Shown here one piece after another: positions 17,793 through 28,347 of a DNA stretch of 64,000 nucleotides. The translations under genes and the position numbers were made by a program. The DNA is from Paenibacillus sp. FSL H7-0357 (GTDB lineage Bacteria; Bacillota; Bacilli; Paenibacillales; Paenibacillaceae), in NCBI RefSeq assembly GCF_000758525.1, contig NZ_CP009241.1:1240001-1304000 (forward strand), read 5' to 3'. Numbering within the stretch: position 1 is the first letter of the stretch; every line of letters begins with the position of its first letter. The notes below the pieces were generated by a model. It saw only the letters and a program-made list of their open reading frames with translations, was not told where the DNA came from and searched no databases.

Positions 17793-17838
17793 CTGCCATT
17801 AATCATGCTATACATATGTCAATTGGGTGGTGTCTGTC

Positions 17839-18603
17839 ATGACTCTGGAACCGGAAGAAATGTCGGTAGTTGAACATCTCACCGAACTGCGTAGGCGGAT
17901 TATCTACGTGCTGATTGTTTTTGTAGTCGGTCTCATAGGCGGACTGTTCGTCGCCAAACCGATCTATTTATACCTGATCCATGCGGACCATGCCCAGGGT
18001 TTTGTACTGCATGCCTTCTCTTTCTGGGATGGCATTGGCATGTACATGAAGATTGCCATGGCAGTTTCGCTAACGGTATCCCTGCCTTTCATCGTCTATC
18101 AGCTGTGGGCTTTCATCAGTCCCGGGCTGCGGCAAGTGGAGCGGAGTGCGGCTTTGCGGTATGTGCCCTATGTGTTTATCCTTTTTCTGCTGGGCATTGC
18201 CTTTGCCTATTACATTGTATTTCCCATGGCGCTGTCGTTTACCATCTCGATTACCCGCGGTATGGGACTGGAAGAAACCTACGGAATCGCACAGTATTTC
18301 AGCTTTATGTTCAGCCTGGTGATTCCGCTGGCTCTGCTCTTTGAGCTGCCGCTGCTTGTTATGTTCCTGACGAAGCTGAGAATTCTCAATCCGCTGCGGC
18401 TGCGTAAGATGCGGAGATACGCCTATTTTGCGCTCGTCTTCATCGCAGTGGTCATCACACCACCCGATTTCATCTCGGACTTTTTGGTGACGATCCCGCT
18501 GCTGGTGCTGTATGAGTTCAGCGTGTTTCTGTCTGCGTTCGTTTACCGCAAGCAGCTGGCTATGGACAACGAGCGGGAGGCGCGCTACGTCAGGAAAGAG
18601 TAG
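17839..18603 (+). CDS. tatC: Sec-independent protein translocase TatC
   Basis: 254-residue membrane protein with six hydrophobic segments. The N-terminal VVEHLTELRRRIIY, with the conserved Glu that contacts signal peptides, PFIVYQLWAFISPGL and the ITPPDFISDF block are typical of TatC. ATG at 17839 follows a G-rich site. It forms the minimal TatAC pair with the upstream gene, as with the tatAy-tatCy pair of B. subtilis in the same neighbourhood. Confidence 0.95.
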   Translation: MTLEPEEMSVVEHLTELRRRIIYVLIVFVVGLIGGLFVAKPIYLYLIHADHAQGFVLHAFSFWDGIGMYMKIAMAVSLTVSLPFIVYQLWAFISPGLRQVERSAALRYVPYVFILFLLGIAFAYYIVFPMALSFTISITRGMGLEETYGIAQYFSFMFSLVIPLALLFELPLLVMFLTKLRILNPLRLRKMRRYAYFALVFIAVVITPPDFISDFLVTIPLLVLYEFSVFLSAFVYRKQLAMDNEREARYVRKE

Positions 18604-18887
18604 GCCCGGCGGGGAGAAGACTCCCGCAGGGCTGCTCTGCGGCTGTGGCCGGCTGCTGCAGTTGGGGCTGGCTTCTGCCCAGCGGGATCTAGTGCATATC
18701 CTATTGAAACTCCATACTAACAGCAGATTGGCGAGGCTCAGTATCCGAATGGCGGAGAAACGTTCGTTGCCCTGGCAATCCGCAGCATATTTTATTTTCT
18801 GCTGGATAGAATGTAAGAGAGTATGTGTCGGACAACCTCTGAAACCATATTTTTCCCAAAAACAGATCACAATTTACGTAAAAGGAC

Positions 18888-18916
18888 TTGAAATCCGTCC
18901 TCAAGTTGAGTATCAT
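18888..18916 (+). promoter_or_regulatory. groESL promoter
   Basis: TTGAAA (18888-18893), 17 nt, TATCAT (18911-18916), placed just before CIRCE. Confidence 0.8.
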
Positions 18917-18927
18917 AAAAATTGTTG

Positions 18928-18954
18928 TTAGCACTACAGAGGGTTGAGTGCTAA
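18928..18954 (+). promoter_or_regulatory. CIRCE operator (HrcA site)
   Basis: TTAGCACTA-N9-GAGTGCTAA, one mismatch from the consensus inverted repeat in the left arm. It lies 11 nt after the -10, so bound HrcA would block groESL until heat or folding stress. Confidence 0.93.
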
Positions 18955-19098
18955 TGCTGCTCGAAAATATGGGATTAGCGCTTAAAAGCTGCGCTTAAGA
19001 CGATATTTTCATAACTGCCGCATGAATCCTTGGGATTCACCGGTACCCTATCTATGTTTTCAAGGTAAACAACATAATTTCAAAGGAGGCTATTTTTC

Positions 19099-19380
19099 AT
19101 GATCAAACCACTAGGTGAACGCGTATTGGTAGAACCAAGCGAGCAAGAGGAAACCACTTCTTTCGGGATTGTGCTTCCGGACTCCTCTAAGGAGAAACCG
19201 CAAGAGGGTAAAATTATCGCTGTAGGCAGCGGTGTATTGAAAGACGGAGTGCGTGTACCACTCGAAGTTAAAGAAGGCGACCGCGTGATTTTCTCGAAAT
19301 ATGCCGGAACTGAAATCAAATACGAAGGCAAAGAATATTTGATTATGAAAGAAAGCGACATTCACGCGATTCTTGACTAA
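19099..19380 (+). CDS. groS: Co-chaperonin GroES
   Basis: 93-residue GroES. It starts [18 protein letters not shown], has the mobile loop around residues 16-32 and [13 protein letters not shown](I)KYEGKEYLI near the end, ending in DIHAILD. AAAGGAGG lies before the ATG. Codon use is strongly biased, as expected for a very highly expressed gene. It caps GroEL during folding cycles. Confidence 0.97.
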   Translation: MIKPLGERVLVEPSEQEETTSFGIVLPDSSKEKPQEGKIIAVGSGVLKDGVRVPLEVKEGDRVIFSKYAGTEIKYEGKEYLIMKESDIHAILD

Positions 19381-21202
<1,822 letters not shown>

Positions 21203-21230
21203 TCGTCTACACAACCTTATTTATCCAAAG

Positions 21231-21256
21231 AAACGGGACCTTCACAGGTCCCGTTT
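21231..21256 (+). terminator. Terminator after groEL
   Basis: Perfect AAACGGGACC / GGTCCCGTTT stem with a T-run. Confidence 0.9.
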
Positions 21257-21485
21257 TTTTTGTTGTCTGAATGCAGCAGGAATGATTAATAGTTCAGGTG
21301 GAACGGGAGCTATTCTAACAAAATACTATTTTACCCAATCAAAATCATAGAAAAAGAATAGATTACAATATACGATCTTCCGGCTCGAAGTATGATATGC
21401 CTTATGCCGAAAGGTTGGACAGGTTGAGCAGATTATGCTTAGACCCGGAAACAGCAGGAATCTCAAACCAACAACGAACGGGGGG

Positions 21486-21743
21486 ATGATGATGGATTTG
21501 AACGCATTGACTGGCCTATTCAACGACAACAGCGGTTCAGTCGTGCTCAATGTCCTTCTCTCTATTGCATTAATCTGGAGCGTTAGGCAGTTAGCCAGTA
21601 AGGAAAAGATCATTCAGAACTATCAGAAACGCGATGAGGAGAACGAGAAGCAGCTTAACCAATACAATCGTACACTCGTCAAACTTCTAATAGAAAGAGG
21701 GAGCACCGATAAAACCAATGGTGAGGAGGTCGTCGACAAGTGA
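21486..21743 (+). CDS. Small single-pass membrane protein, coiled-coil tail
   Basis: 85-residue protein, not recognised. One hydrophobic segment (VVLNVLLSIALIW, about residues 17-30) is followed by a charged helix (KEKIIQNYQKRDEENEKQ). Three ATG codons in a row (21486, 21489, 21492) follow a G-run, so the exact start is open; 21492 has the best spacing. A TM segment plus charged coiled coil is seen in holin-like phage proteins, but nothing here proves that. Its stop overlaps the next start. It is the first of three small genes bracketed by the groEL-tail repeat. Confidence 0.65.
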   Translation: MMMDLNALTGLFNDNSGSVVLNVLLSIALIWSVRQLASKEKIIQNYQKRDEENEKQLNQYNRTLVKLLIERGSTDKTNGEEVVDK

Positions 21744-21916
21744 AGCTCCTCGATATATTCAGAAAGAGCGAGATCAAACCCAGTCGTGTAAAACGGGAGA
21801 TTGAAAAACTAGGCAGAATCCAGGAAGCCTATGAATCGAATGATATCGAAAGCCTTATTGACCTGCACCGTTCCGGCTTAGGCAAGAGAGGAGATGATCT
21901 TCATGGAAATTATTGA
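21740..21916 (+). CDS. Small basic/acidic soluble protein
   Basis: 58 residues from a GTG start at 21740, with AGGAGG 10 nt upstream; it reads MKLLDIFRKSEIKPSRVKR and ends DDLHGNY. No membrane segment and no known domain. It overlaps the stop of the previous gene and the start of the next, which supports translation. Confidence 0.55.
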   Translation: MKLLDIFRKSEIKPSRVKREIEKLGRIQEAYESNDIESLIDLHRSGLGKRGDDLHGNY

Positions 21917-22232
21917 TTTAACTATATTCACACTGGAAGCCATTGCATTTTTCGTGTTCACCGCCTATGTGATCCGTTACAGTAAATATTTCATCGGACG
22001 CGGCCCGCAGCGGAGTTATAATTTGTATCTCCGCAGTGTATGGGTGACCTACATTACCGTCGCGCTGCTCTGCCTCAATCTGATGTGGGGCCGGTTGAAT
22101 ATTGTTTTTGGATACAACATAGAGAGTACTTCCAATAGTCTCAGAGAGTTTGTTATGATTCTGACACTGCTCCTTCTAGTACATGCAGGTTGGACGCATA
22201 AGGACATTTGGGAGAGCAATAAAGACAAATAA
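21903..22232 (+). CDS. Small three-pass membrane protein
   Basis: 109-residue protein, not recognised. Three hydrophobic segments are visible: about residues 5-25, 47-65 and 82-98, with a basic loop (RGPQRSYNLYLR) between the first two. ATG at 21903 is preferred to 21894 because AGAGGAG sits 9 nt upstream. The end is followed by a terminator. With its two neighbours it forms a compact module of small membrane-linked proteins; a phage-lysis or bacteriocin-immunity role is possible but unsupported. Confidence 0.65.
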   Translation: MEIIDLTIFTLEAIAFFVFTAYVIRYSKYFIGRGPQRSYNLYLRSVWVTYITVALLCLNLMWGRLNIVFGYNIESTSNSLREFVMILTLLLLVHAGWTHKDIWESNKDK

Positions 22233-22253
22233 GCCACCTGGAGGTGGCTTTTT
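22231..22253 (+). terminator. Terminator of the small-protein cassette
   Basis: AAGCCACC-TGGA-GGTGGCTT stem followed by T-run, overlapping the last codons of the membrane-protein gene. Confidence 0.85.
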
Positions 22254-22281
22254 GTGCTGTATTAGCTATGATAGATTGGCT

Positions 22282-22308
22282 TGGGCGGTATGGGCGGCAT
22301 GATGTAAT
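22282..22308 (+). repeat. Right copy of the 27-bp groEL-tail direct repeat
   Basis: Identical to 21176-21202 (groEL 3' end), with no groEL sequence upstream of it. It ends where the SDR pseudogene begins. Confidence 0.8.
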
Positions 22309-22311
22309 AAG

Positions 22312-22635
22312 CTGGGGCCAGCTTCTTCGGAGCCCCGGTAATCAGCGTGACCCAGAGGCGAGAGAGATTGATGGTCAGCAGCGGAATATCATAGAAGGTT
22401 CTGTGCTTATGCATCACCTTCGCCGTTCTCTGCATCATCTCTTTGTAGGTCATGCTGTCAGGGCCGCCTACATCAATCGCACGGCCGTTTTATGCGGCGT
22501 TGCCTATACTCTTCTTCAAAGCAAGCAGTACGTCTGACAGGGCAATGGGATGCGTCTGGGTGCGCGTCCATTTCGGCAGTACCATAACCGGCAGACGCCG
22601 GACCAGCTTCGCCAGAATGGGGCTGAAGTGAAAGG
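22312..22635 (-). pseudogene. Remnant of an NAD(P)H-binding SDR / NmrA-like protein
   Basis: Minus-strand frame reading FHFSPILAKLVRRLP, then HPIALSDVLLALKK, an in-frame TAA (22490-22492), then RAIDVGGPDSMTYKEMMQR and RLWVTLITGAPKKL. These blocks fit the middle and C-terminal part of an NAD(P)-binding epimerase-like protein. The N-terminal Rossmann part is missing, a stop interrupts the frame, and the C-terminus is cut off at the groEL-tail repeat. A decayed gene, not a functional one. Confidence 0.7.
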
Positions 22636-22667
22636 TTTGTGCTTTCCGTTACCCTTTTTACACGGCT

Positions 22668-23954
22668 TCAACCGGAAGCGGCAAGCTTTCTTGGGATATG
22701 GAACAGAACGACCTCCACTTGAAACAGACCGCTGTTATAGGAAATATCCAACAGGCCGCCCCATTCCTCCACAGTTTTCCGGATGTTTCGCAGTCCGATG
22801 CCATGCGACCGTGTATCGGCCTTGGTCGAAGAGATTTCACCATAACGGTTGGTGCTGATTTCATGGGCATACGGATTCTGAATTTTTATGAACAAGCTGT
22901 CATTCAGATAATGCATATGGATCAAGACATAACGCTCCTGATTAAAGGTCTCCCGGCAGGCTTCAATTGCATTGTCCAGGGTATTGCCGAGAATGACGCT
23001 GATCACCGTAGTGTCCAGCTCAAGCTGCGGCGGAATGTTCAGCTCTAAGCGAAAGGGGGTGTCATAGCTGCCTGCGGTTTGCTCCTTGTAGCTGATCATC
23101 GCATCAATGACCGGGTTTCCGGTATCGCAGCTGCCTGCAGGCTGTCCAATCGTGCCCAGCAGACGGTCCAGTTCATGGATGGAAGTTTCTTCATCTTTGG
23201 CAAGCCCTGCGCGCAAGCCAAGCAGGATGTTTTTGAAGTCATGCTGAAATTTGAAGGCTTCCTCCTGCTTGTCCCGGGTCATCAGATATTGGTTAACATA
23301 GTAGGTGTTCTGCTGTTCCAGCAGCAGACGTTTGCTTCTCTCGGACTGCACGCACAGGATATGGTCGCTGAGCACAAAAATCAGGCAGTTGATCGCCAGC
23401 AGCAGGGTAGGTACCACGGGGAACAGGTTGGGATACGCCTGGAAGAAGAAGTTGTCCGACAGCGAGACCAAAGTAATAACGCTCAGAACAGGGCAGACCA
23501 GCAGCAGACTCCAGTACCATCCCGCTAAATTACCGCGCCCTTCCCCTTTGGTGATTCGCAGCAGAAGGTATACGAGTGACAATACCAGCAGCTTGGAAAG
23601 AAAGAGGTTTGCTATGTATCCGCTATCCGTATACGCAAACGGCATCACGGCTTCGCCAAGAAAGATGAGAGCCGTAACAAAAAAGGCGGAATACCCCCTC
23701 CACAGGTTATCCCCCCGGTAGAGCAGTGATAACAAGAAGATCAAGCCGGTATTTGCGGTGAGCAGAACCATGTCCGGAAGCTGGCTGTGATGCAGCGCGA
23801 GATGACAAGCCATATAGAGAGCGTAGATCAGGACAAGATAAGGGTTGCTCTTGATCCGGCAGGTGAAGCTGCGGCTGAAGAAATAATGAAGGATTACAGG
23901 AATCAGCGGAAAAGTGATCAGATACAGCAGCTCTTCCCGCAGCATGGTATTCAT
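22668..23954 (-). CDS. GHKL sensor histidine kinase (AgrC-like)
   Basis: 428-residue membrane kinase. The N-terminal 210 residues carry about six hydrophobic segments; the cytoplasmic part has the H-box FQHDFKNILLGLRAGL, the N-box GNTLDNAIEA and the G-box SHGIGLRNI. This is the peptide-sensing HPK10/AgrC type (GHKL ATPase). Its ATG overlaps the stop of the response-regulator gene (ATGA), so the pair is coupled. The ligand is unknown; no peptide precursor gene was found. Confidence 0.9.
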   Translation of the reverse strand: MNTMLREELLYLITFPLIPVILHYFFSRSFTCRIKSNPYLVLIYALYMACHLALHHSQLPDMVLLTANTGLIFLLSLLYRGDNLWRGYSAFFVTALIFLGEAVMPFAYTDSGYIANLFLSKLLVLSLVYLLLRITKGEGRGNLAGWYWSLLLVCPVLSVITLVSLSDNFFFQAYPNLFPVVPTLLLAINCLIFVLSDHILCVQSERSKRLLLEQQNTYYVNQYLMTRDKQEEAFKFQHDFKNILLGLRAGLAKDEETSIHELDRLLGTIGQPAGSCDTGNPVIDAMISYKEQTAGSYDTPFRLELNIPPQLELDTTVISVILGNTLDNAIEACRETFNQERYVLIHMHYLNDSLFIKIQNPYAHEISTNRYGEISSTKADTRSHGIGLRNIRKTVEEWGGLLDISYNSGLFQVEVVLFHIPRKLAASG

Positions 23955-24685
23955 ACGAGCGTCCCCCTAAAGCTGAGGTAGGCTTTCCGCACGGATAAGC
24001 TGTGCTTCTCACTGACCGGCAGCTCCTTGCCGCTGACTAGCGTAACCCTCTTCGCACTGATTTCTTTAATAAAGAAAAAGTTCACAATGTAAGATTGATG
24101 AATCCGCACGAAATGACCGCCGGGCAGCTTGCGCGCCTCATCCTTAAGCATGCCGTAATACTGGATCTCCCTGTCCTTCGTGATAAGGGAAACCCGTCTG
24201 ATGCTGCTCTCCAAATAGAGGATGTCCCGAAAAGGGATCAGCAGCTCCTTTCCTTTTTGCTGTACCGGCAGGAAGTTGGTTTTGCCCTGCTGGCGGGTAC
24301 GTATGGCCTTTTGCAAGGCGGGAATAAGCTTATGTATGAATGCTTCCGGTTCAACCGGCTTCTTAATAAAACCCGACGGCCGCACATCGAACAGCTGCAG
24401 ATGATACTGCTCATGGCTGGAGATATAAATCAATTGTACAAGATCATTTCCGTCATCTTCCCGCAGCACTTGCCCCGCTGTAATTCCATCCATTCCACCC
24501 ATTTCAATATCCATGAAAATAAGGTCAAAGCGGTCTCCGTCCTGAAGAGCCTGGGCGAAACTTTCCCCGGAGTAATAGAGGGATACCTCCAGCTCTTCCG
24601 AACATTGGTGCCGGGCATCTAGAATCAGGTTCTCAATCTGTCCTGCAGCCTGCAGATCGTCGTCACAAACGGCGATATGAATCAT
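23951..24685 (-). CDS. LytTR-family response regulator
   Basis: 244 residues: receiver domain (HIAVCDDD with acidic pocket, phospho-accepting Asp in LIFMDIEM, Lys in GFIKKPVEP) and a C-terminal LytTR DNA-binding domain (from about residue 145; DILYLESSIRRVSLI, FVRIHQSYIVN). ATG at 24685 has GGAG 7 nt upstream; the longer frame lacks a binding site. First gene of the RR-HK pair, divergent from an ABC transporter that is its likely target. Confidence 0.9.
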   Translation of the reverse strand: MIHIAVCDDDLQAAGQIENLILDARHQCSEELEVSLYYSGESFAQALQDGDRFDLIFMDIEMGGMDGITAGQVLREDDGNDLVQLIYISSHEQYHLQLFDVRPSGFIKKPVEPEAFIHKLIPALQKAIRTRQQGKTNFLPVQQKGKELLIPFRDILYLESSIRRVSLITKDREIQYYGMLKDEARKLPGGHFVRIHQSYIVNFFFIKEISAKRVTLVSGKELPVSEKHSLSVRKAYLSFRGTLV

Positions 24686-24814
24686 GCCTTCACTCCGTTC
24701 CGTATTTATCGCTCTATTATACATTTCCAGGGAAAAACGGGCCAGATGTTATGGAGTACTCCTTAAAAACGACAATAACCTGCCTAAAAATAGCAGACGG
24801 TGTGGCCGGACCGC

Positions 24815-24843
24815 TTACCCATGATAAGGTTGCCCAGTATACA
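24815..24843 (+). promoter_or_regulatory. Possible promoter of the ABC transporter
   Basis: TTACCC, 17 nt, TATACA, ending 27 nt before the TTG start. Confidence 0.35.
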
Positions 24844-24870
24844 TATCAGCGAGATGAAGGAGTGTTCTGA

Positions 24871-25791
24871 TTGAAACCGCTTGTGTTCGAAACCAGAGAG
24901 CTGACTAAAAAGTATGGCTCCGCGTTTGCGCTTCAGCATTTGAATATGACCATTGAAGAGGGAGATATCTACGGATTTGTCGGGGAGAATGGTGCCGGAA
25001 AAAGTACGCTGATGAAAGTGATCGGCGGGCTTGTACACCCGACAAGCGGAGAAGTCTCACTGTTTGGGCAGCGGGAAAAGCAGGAGCTCATCCGTGCCAG
25101 GCGGCAGGTTGGGTTTCTGATTGAAACGCCGTCTCTTTATCCGCATATGAACGCCGAGGAGAACCTGGGTTTTTATTGCCGGATCTTCGGAATTCAGGAT
25201 AAAGCAAGAATCGGGGAGGTGCTGCAGACTGTAGCGTTAACGGATGCCGGAAGCAAAAAAACCTCGCAATATTCCCTCGGCATGCGTCAGCGTCTCGGCC
25301 TCGCCATCGCGCTGCTTAATCATCCGAAGTTCCTTGTGCTGGACGAGCCCATCAACGGGCTGGACCCTGTGGGGATTGTGGACATGCGGGGGATTCTGGA
25401 GCTGCTGGCGCATGAGCAGGGGGTAACGATATTGATCTCCAGCCATATTCTGGGTGAGCTTCAGCTGCTGGCGACTAAATACGGGTTCATACATCAGGGG
25501 CGGCTGATCAAAGAGGTCTCTGCCGGTGAATTACTGCAATCGGCACAGTCAATGATTACAATTTCAACACCTCATCCGGCTGCTGCTATGGCTCTTCTGA
25601 AGGAGAAGCTGCAGCTTGAAGACATCTCCATCAATACTGCCGGGGCCATTGAGATTCCCAAGGCAGCAGCAGATTTGGAGCAGCTGATGACGGTTCTCCT
25701 GCAGCAGGGAATTCCGGTTGACGGGTTCAACCTGTCCGCGCCTAATCTGGAACACTATTATATGGATCTGATTGGAGGCAAAGGTCAATGA
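24871..25791 (+). CDS. ABC transporter ATP-binding protein (bacitracin/lantibiotic type)
   Basis: 306-residue ATPase with Walker A GENGAGKST, signature SLGMRQRLGLA, Walker B FLVLDEP and the H-loop ISSHIL; a C-terminal extension of about 90 residues follows, as in BcrA-type exporters. TTG at 24871 follows GAAGGAG with an 8-nt spacer. It overlaps the permease gene by 4 nt. Divergent from the LytTR pair, it may export or give immunity to a peptide. Confidence 0.9.
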   Translation: MKPLVFETRELTKKYGSAFALQHLNMTIEEGDIYGFVGENGAGKSTLMKVIGGLVHPTSGEVSLFGQREKQELIRARRQVGFLIETPSLYPHMNAEENLGFYCRIFGIQDKARIGEVLQTVALTDAGSKKTSQYSLGMRQRLGLAIALLNHPKFLVLDEPINGLDPVGIVDMRGILELLAHEQGVTILISSHILGELQLLATKYGFIHQGRLIKEVSAGELLQSAQSMITISTPHPAAAMALLKEKLQLEDISINTAGAIEIPKAAADLEQLMTVLLQQGIPVDGFNLSAPNLEHYYMDLIGGKGQ

Positions 25792-26585
25792 GGAATTTTT
25801 TGCAGGCTGAAATTTATTATTTGCGAAAAGATCTGGCGTTCAAAAGCATCAATGCTGTGTTTGTGCTGGGATCGATTCTGCTGGTTGTGATCATCGGGAA
25901 CCATGGCGGGTATGAATTAAGCAGTCCCATGCAGCCCTTAAAGCTCGCTGGTTCATTCTCCCTGTTTCTATATCTGGTTATCCCGATGCATGCCTGCTTT
26001 TTCTCTACAGAAGGTTTTGAATACGGTTCGGTGCAGAATATAATCGCTTCGGGGCAGAGCCGGCCGGGGTATTATATGGGTAAATATATGCTGGAGCTGC
26101 TGGCGATTTTTTGGTGGCTGCTGCAATTTTTCGGACTCTTCTCCATCTTATATCTGGCTGCGGCGCTTGTTACCGGATCTCCTATTGGGATGGAGAGCTT
26201 AAGAGACGACACCATTCAGGCGGTCAGGACTTTCGGGTTGAATATCTTATATTTGGCGGCTTATTGCGCCGTAATCATGATGCTGGGGGTGCTTATCCGT
26301 AAAGCGGCTTCCGCTGTGGTGGCAACCTTTTTCTTTATTTTCGGTAATTTACTTCTTACAGGTTATCTCAAGGATTCGTCTTCGGCATTCTTGAAATGGG
26401 TATCGGATCATTCCCTGATGACGCAAATCATGAAATTTTCCGGGATGTATGTAGCGGACTCGGAGCAGATCCTGCTGTCGGGTGCGGGAGATTACATTCA
26501 AGCGGTGCTCATTCCGGTTATTGTTATCCTCGTTTGCTTGCCGGTGGCCCTGATTTCTTTGGAGAAGCAGGATATTCATATATAA
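25788..26585 (+). CDS. ABC transporter permease (ABC-2 / BcrB-like)
   Basis: 265-residue membrane protein with six hydrophobic segments, the usual partner for the preceding ATPase (ATGA overlap). The loop FSTEGFEYGSVQNIIASGQSR resembles the conserved E-rich motif of ABC-2 permeases. Substrate unknown. Confidence 0.85.
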   Translation: MRNFLQAEIYYLRKDLAFKSINAVFVLGSILLVVIIGNHGGYELSSPMQPLKLAGSFSLFLYLVIPMHACFFSTEGFEYGSVQNIIASGQSRPGYYMGKYMLELLAIFWWLLQFFGLFSILYLAAALVTGSPIGMESLRDDTIQAVRTFGLNILYLAAYCAVIMMLGVLIRKAASAVVATFFFIFGNLLLTGYLKDSSSAFLKWVSDHSLMTQIMKFSGMYVADSEQILLSGAGDYIQAVLIPVIVILVCLPVALISLEKQDIHI

Positions 26586-26647
26586 TGGAATTCCAGCATG
26601 GACGGATGATGAAGTGCCTGGACTAAATTCGGAGGGAGTTGTTCTGG

Positions 26648-27613
26648 ATGAATGGAGACAAAGCTGTACAACAACTCGCCACCTTCGCCGGCGGCTGCTT
26701 CTGGTGTATGGTCAAGCCGTTCGACGAGCTGCCGGGCATTGTTTCGGTGGTGTCTGGCTATACCGGCGGGCATACAGTCAATCCGACTTATGAGGAAGTG
26801 GGAACAGAGACGACAGGGCATATTGAGGCAGTGCAGATTACCTATGAGCCGGAGCTATTCCCGTATGAGCGTCTGCTGGAGATATATTGGCAGCTCATAG
26901 ATCCTACCGATAAGGGCGGGCAATTTATGGATCGGGGCTATTCCTACCGGACGGCGATCTTCGTGCACAGCGAAGAGCAACGGGAGAAGGCGGAAGCCTC
27001 GAAGGTGGCGCTGAAGGCAAGCAAGCGGTTCAAAGCTCCGATTGTGACGGAGATTCTGCCTGCGGCCCCGTTTTATCCGGCGGAGGCTTTACATCAGGAT
27101 TACTATAAGACCCACCCGATGGATTATAAAATGTACCTGAAGGGCTCGGGCCGAGGCGAATTCGCTGAGCAGCACTGGAACAACCGCGAAGACCGGGAGC
27201 GGCTGCGTAAGCAGCTGACCGGGCTGCAATACGAAGTCACGCAGAACAAGGGTACGGAGCCGCCGTACCAGAATGAATATTGGGACCATTTCCGTGAAGG
27301 GCTGTATGTTGACGTGCTGAGCAGCGATCCGCTGTTCAGCTCAGCCGATAAATTCGATTCCGGCACCGGCTGGCCCGCTTTTACCAGACCTATTGAGGAG
27401 GGGCTGATCCGCAGGGAAGCGGACTACAGCAGCGGTCAAGTACGGACGGCGCTGCGGAGCAGGCTGAGCGGAGCCTATGTGGGACATCTGTTCCACGACG
27501 GCCCGGAGCCAACGAAGCAGCACTACCGCATCAACTCCGCTGCACTGCGGTTTATTCCCAAGGAGGAGCTGGAGGCAAATAGCCTGGGACGGTATTTGAG
27601 TCTATTTGAATAG
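26648..27613 (+). CDS. msrAB: Fused methionine sulfoxide reductase MsrA-MsrB with altered MsrB active site
   Basis: 321 residues. MsrA (about 8-165) keeps the catalytic cysteine in GGCFWC and repairs methionine-S-sulfoxide. The MsrB part (about 190-315) is recognisable from [29 protein letters not shown] and INSAALRF, but the catalytic cysteine of the usual RYCINS motif is Arg (HYRINS), and the recycling position is Thr. The zinc cysteine pairs are absent. MsrB-type reduction is therefore doubtful. ATG at 26648 has GGAGGGAG 9 nt upstream. Single gene. Confidence 0.9.
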   Translation: MNGDKAVQQLATFAGGCFWCMVKPFDELPGIVSVVSGYTGGHTVNPTYEEVGTETTGHIEAVQITYEPELFPYERLLEIYWQLIDPTDKGGQFMDRGYSYRTAIFVHSEEQREKAEASKVALKASKRFKAPIVTEILPAAPFYPAEALHQDYYKTHPMDYKMYLKGSGRGEFAEQHWNNREDRERLRKQLTGLQYEVTQNKGTEPPYQNEYWDHFREGLYVDVLSSDPLFSSADKFDSGTGWPAFTRPIEEGLIRREADYSSGQVRTALRSRLSGAYVGHLFHDGPEPTKQHYRINSAALRFIPKEELEANSLGRYLSLFE

Positions 27614-28271
27614 CGGGTGATTGAGGGACGCAGGAATTGAGTAGGAGTGAGGAAGCGGCGCCGGAGGATTAAAGCATCAGCAGGTGAGCCGGTGATTGGT
27701 TGCGAGGTGAAAGCGGCAATAGTAAGGTTAACAGCAGTAGTATAAATTGGAGTGAGTGCAGAAACATTAGCAGTTGAAGTCTGCTAAGTGTACTTCGTAC
27801 AACTAAATCCAGGGGGTTTTAAGACAAATTACAGATAGTTGCACTCCGTACATTTATTTTTGCGTGATCTAGCGTAAATGACTCGAATTGCGAATTTTAA
27901 GTGTACGAAATACATCTAACTCCTGAGAGGGGCGTGATTTGTGCGTTTTAGCTGCACAGAGTACAACTATCCTTCTGAGCATAGCCACAGACCTCATCCT
28001 GCCTAGAATCTACTGCAGGAAATGCAGCAGATTCCTTTTTTGGCTGGAGATTGAGCAATTCTGCTGTATTTTCTGCAATCATACAAGAGCAGAAGGCGAT
28101 GGGTGATACCCGGGAGGCGTAGGGCTCCAGTCTGAACCACTGCTTTTTAATTACATAATCCAGTACTGTCTAGCATTCCGGGATCTCAGGTGCTTGATTA
28201 CGTTATTCCTCATTGCAGCAAAAGTCGGAAATCATACGCAGAAGCTATAACAAAACGGAGAAGCTATAGCT
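27614..28271. other. Long intergenic region with palindromic repeats
   Basis: About 650 bases with no convincing gene. At 27780-27970 there are four related semi-palindromes (listed separately); the rest is unremarkable. Confidence 0.5.
27785..27965. repeat. Four related GTAC-centred semi-palindromes
   Basis: GTGTACTTCGTACAACTA, TAGTTGCACTCCGTACAT, AGTGTACGAAATACATCT and TAGCTGCACAGAGTACAACT lie about 50-60 bases apart. Each can form a short hairpin around a TGTAC/GTACA pair. They look like one intergenic repeat family. Confidence 0.55.
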
Positions 28272-28313
28272 ACACCAAACAGCCAGGCTCCGGGAAGCCT
28301 GGCTGTTTGGTGT
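28272..28313. terminator. Strong hairpin after the SLH protein gene
   Basis: Perfect 18-bp stem (28272-28289 with 28296-28313), 6-base loop, just downstream of the minus-strand SLH gene. No strong T-run on either side. Confidence 0.65.
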
Positions 28314-28347
28314 TAATTTGTACGTATACTTGAATCTGCTTAATGAA

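Larger units (their letters stand above)
18604..19098 (+). other. Intergenic region before groES
   Basis: 495 bases. The first 280 show nothing recognisable; the second half contains the groE promoter and CIRCE, then a 145-base untranslated leader. Confidence 0.5.
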
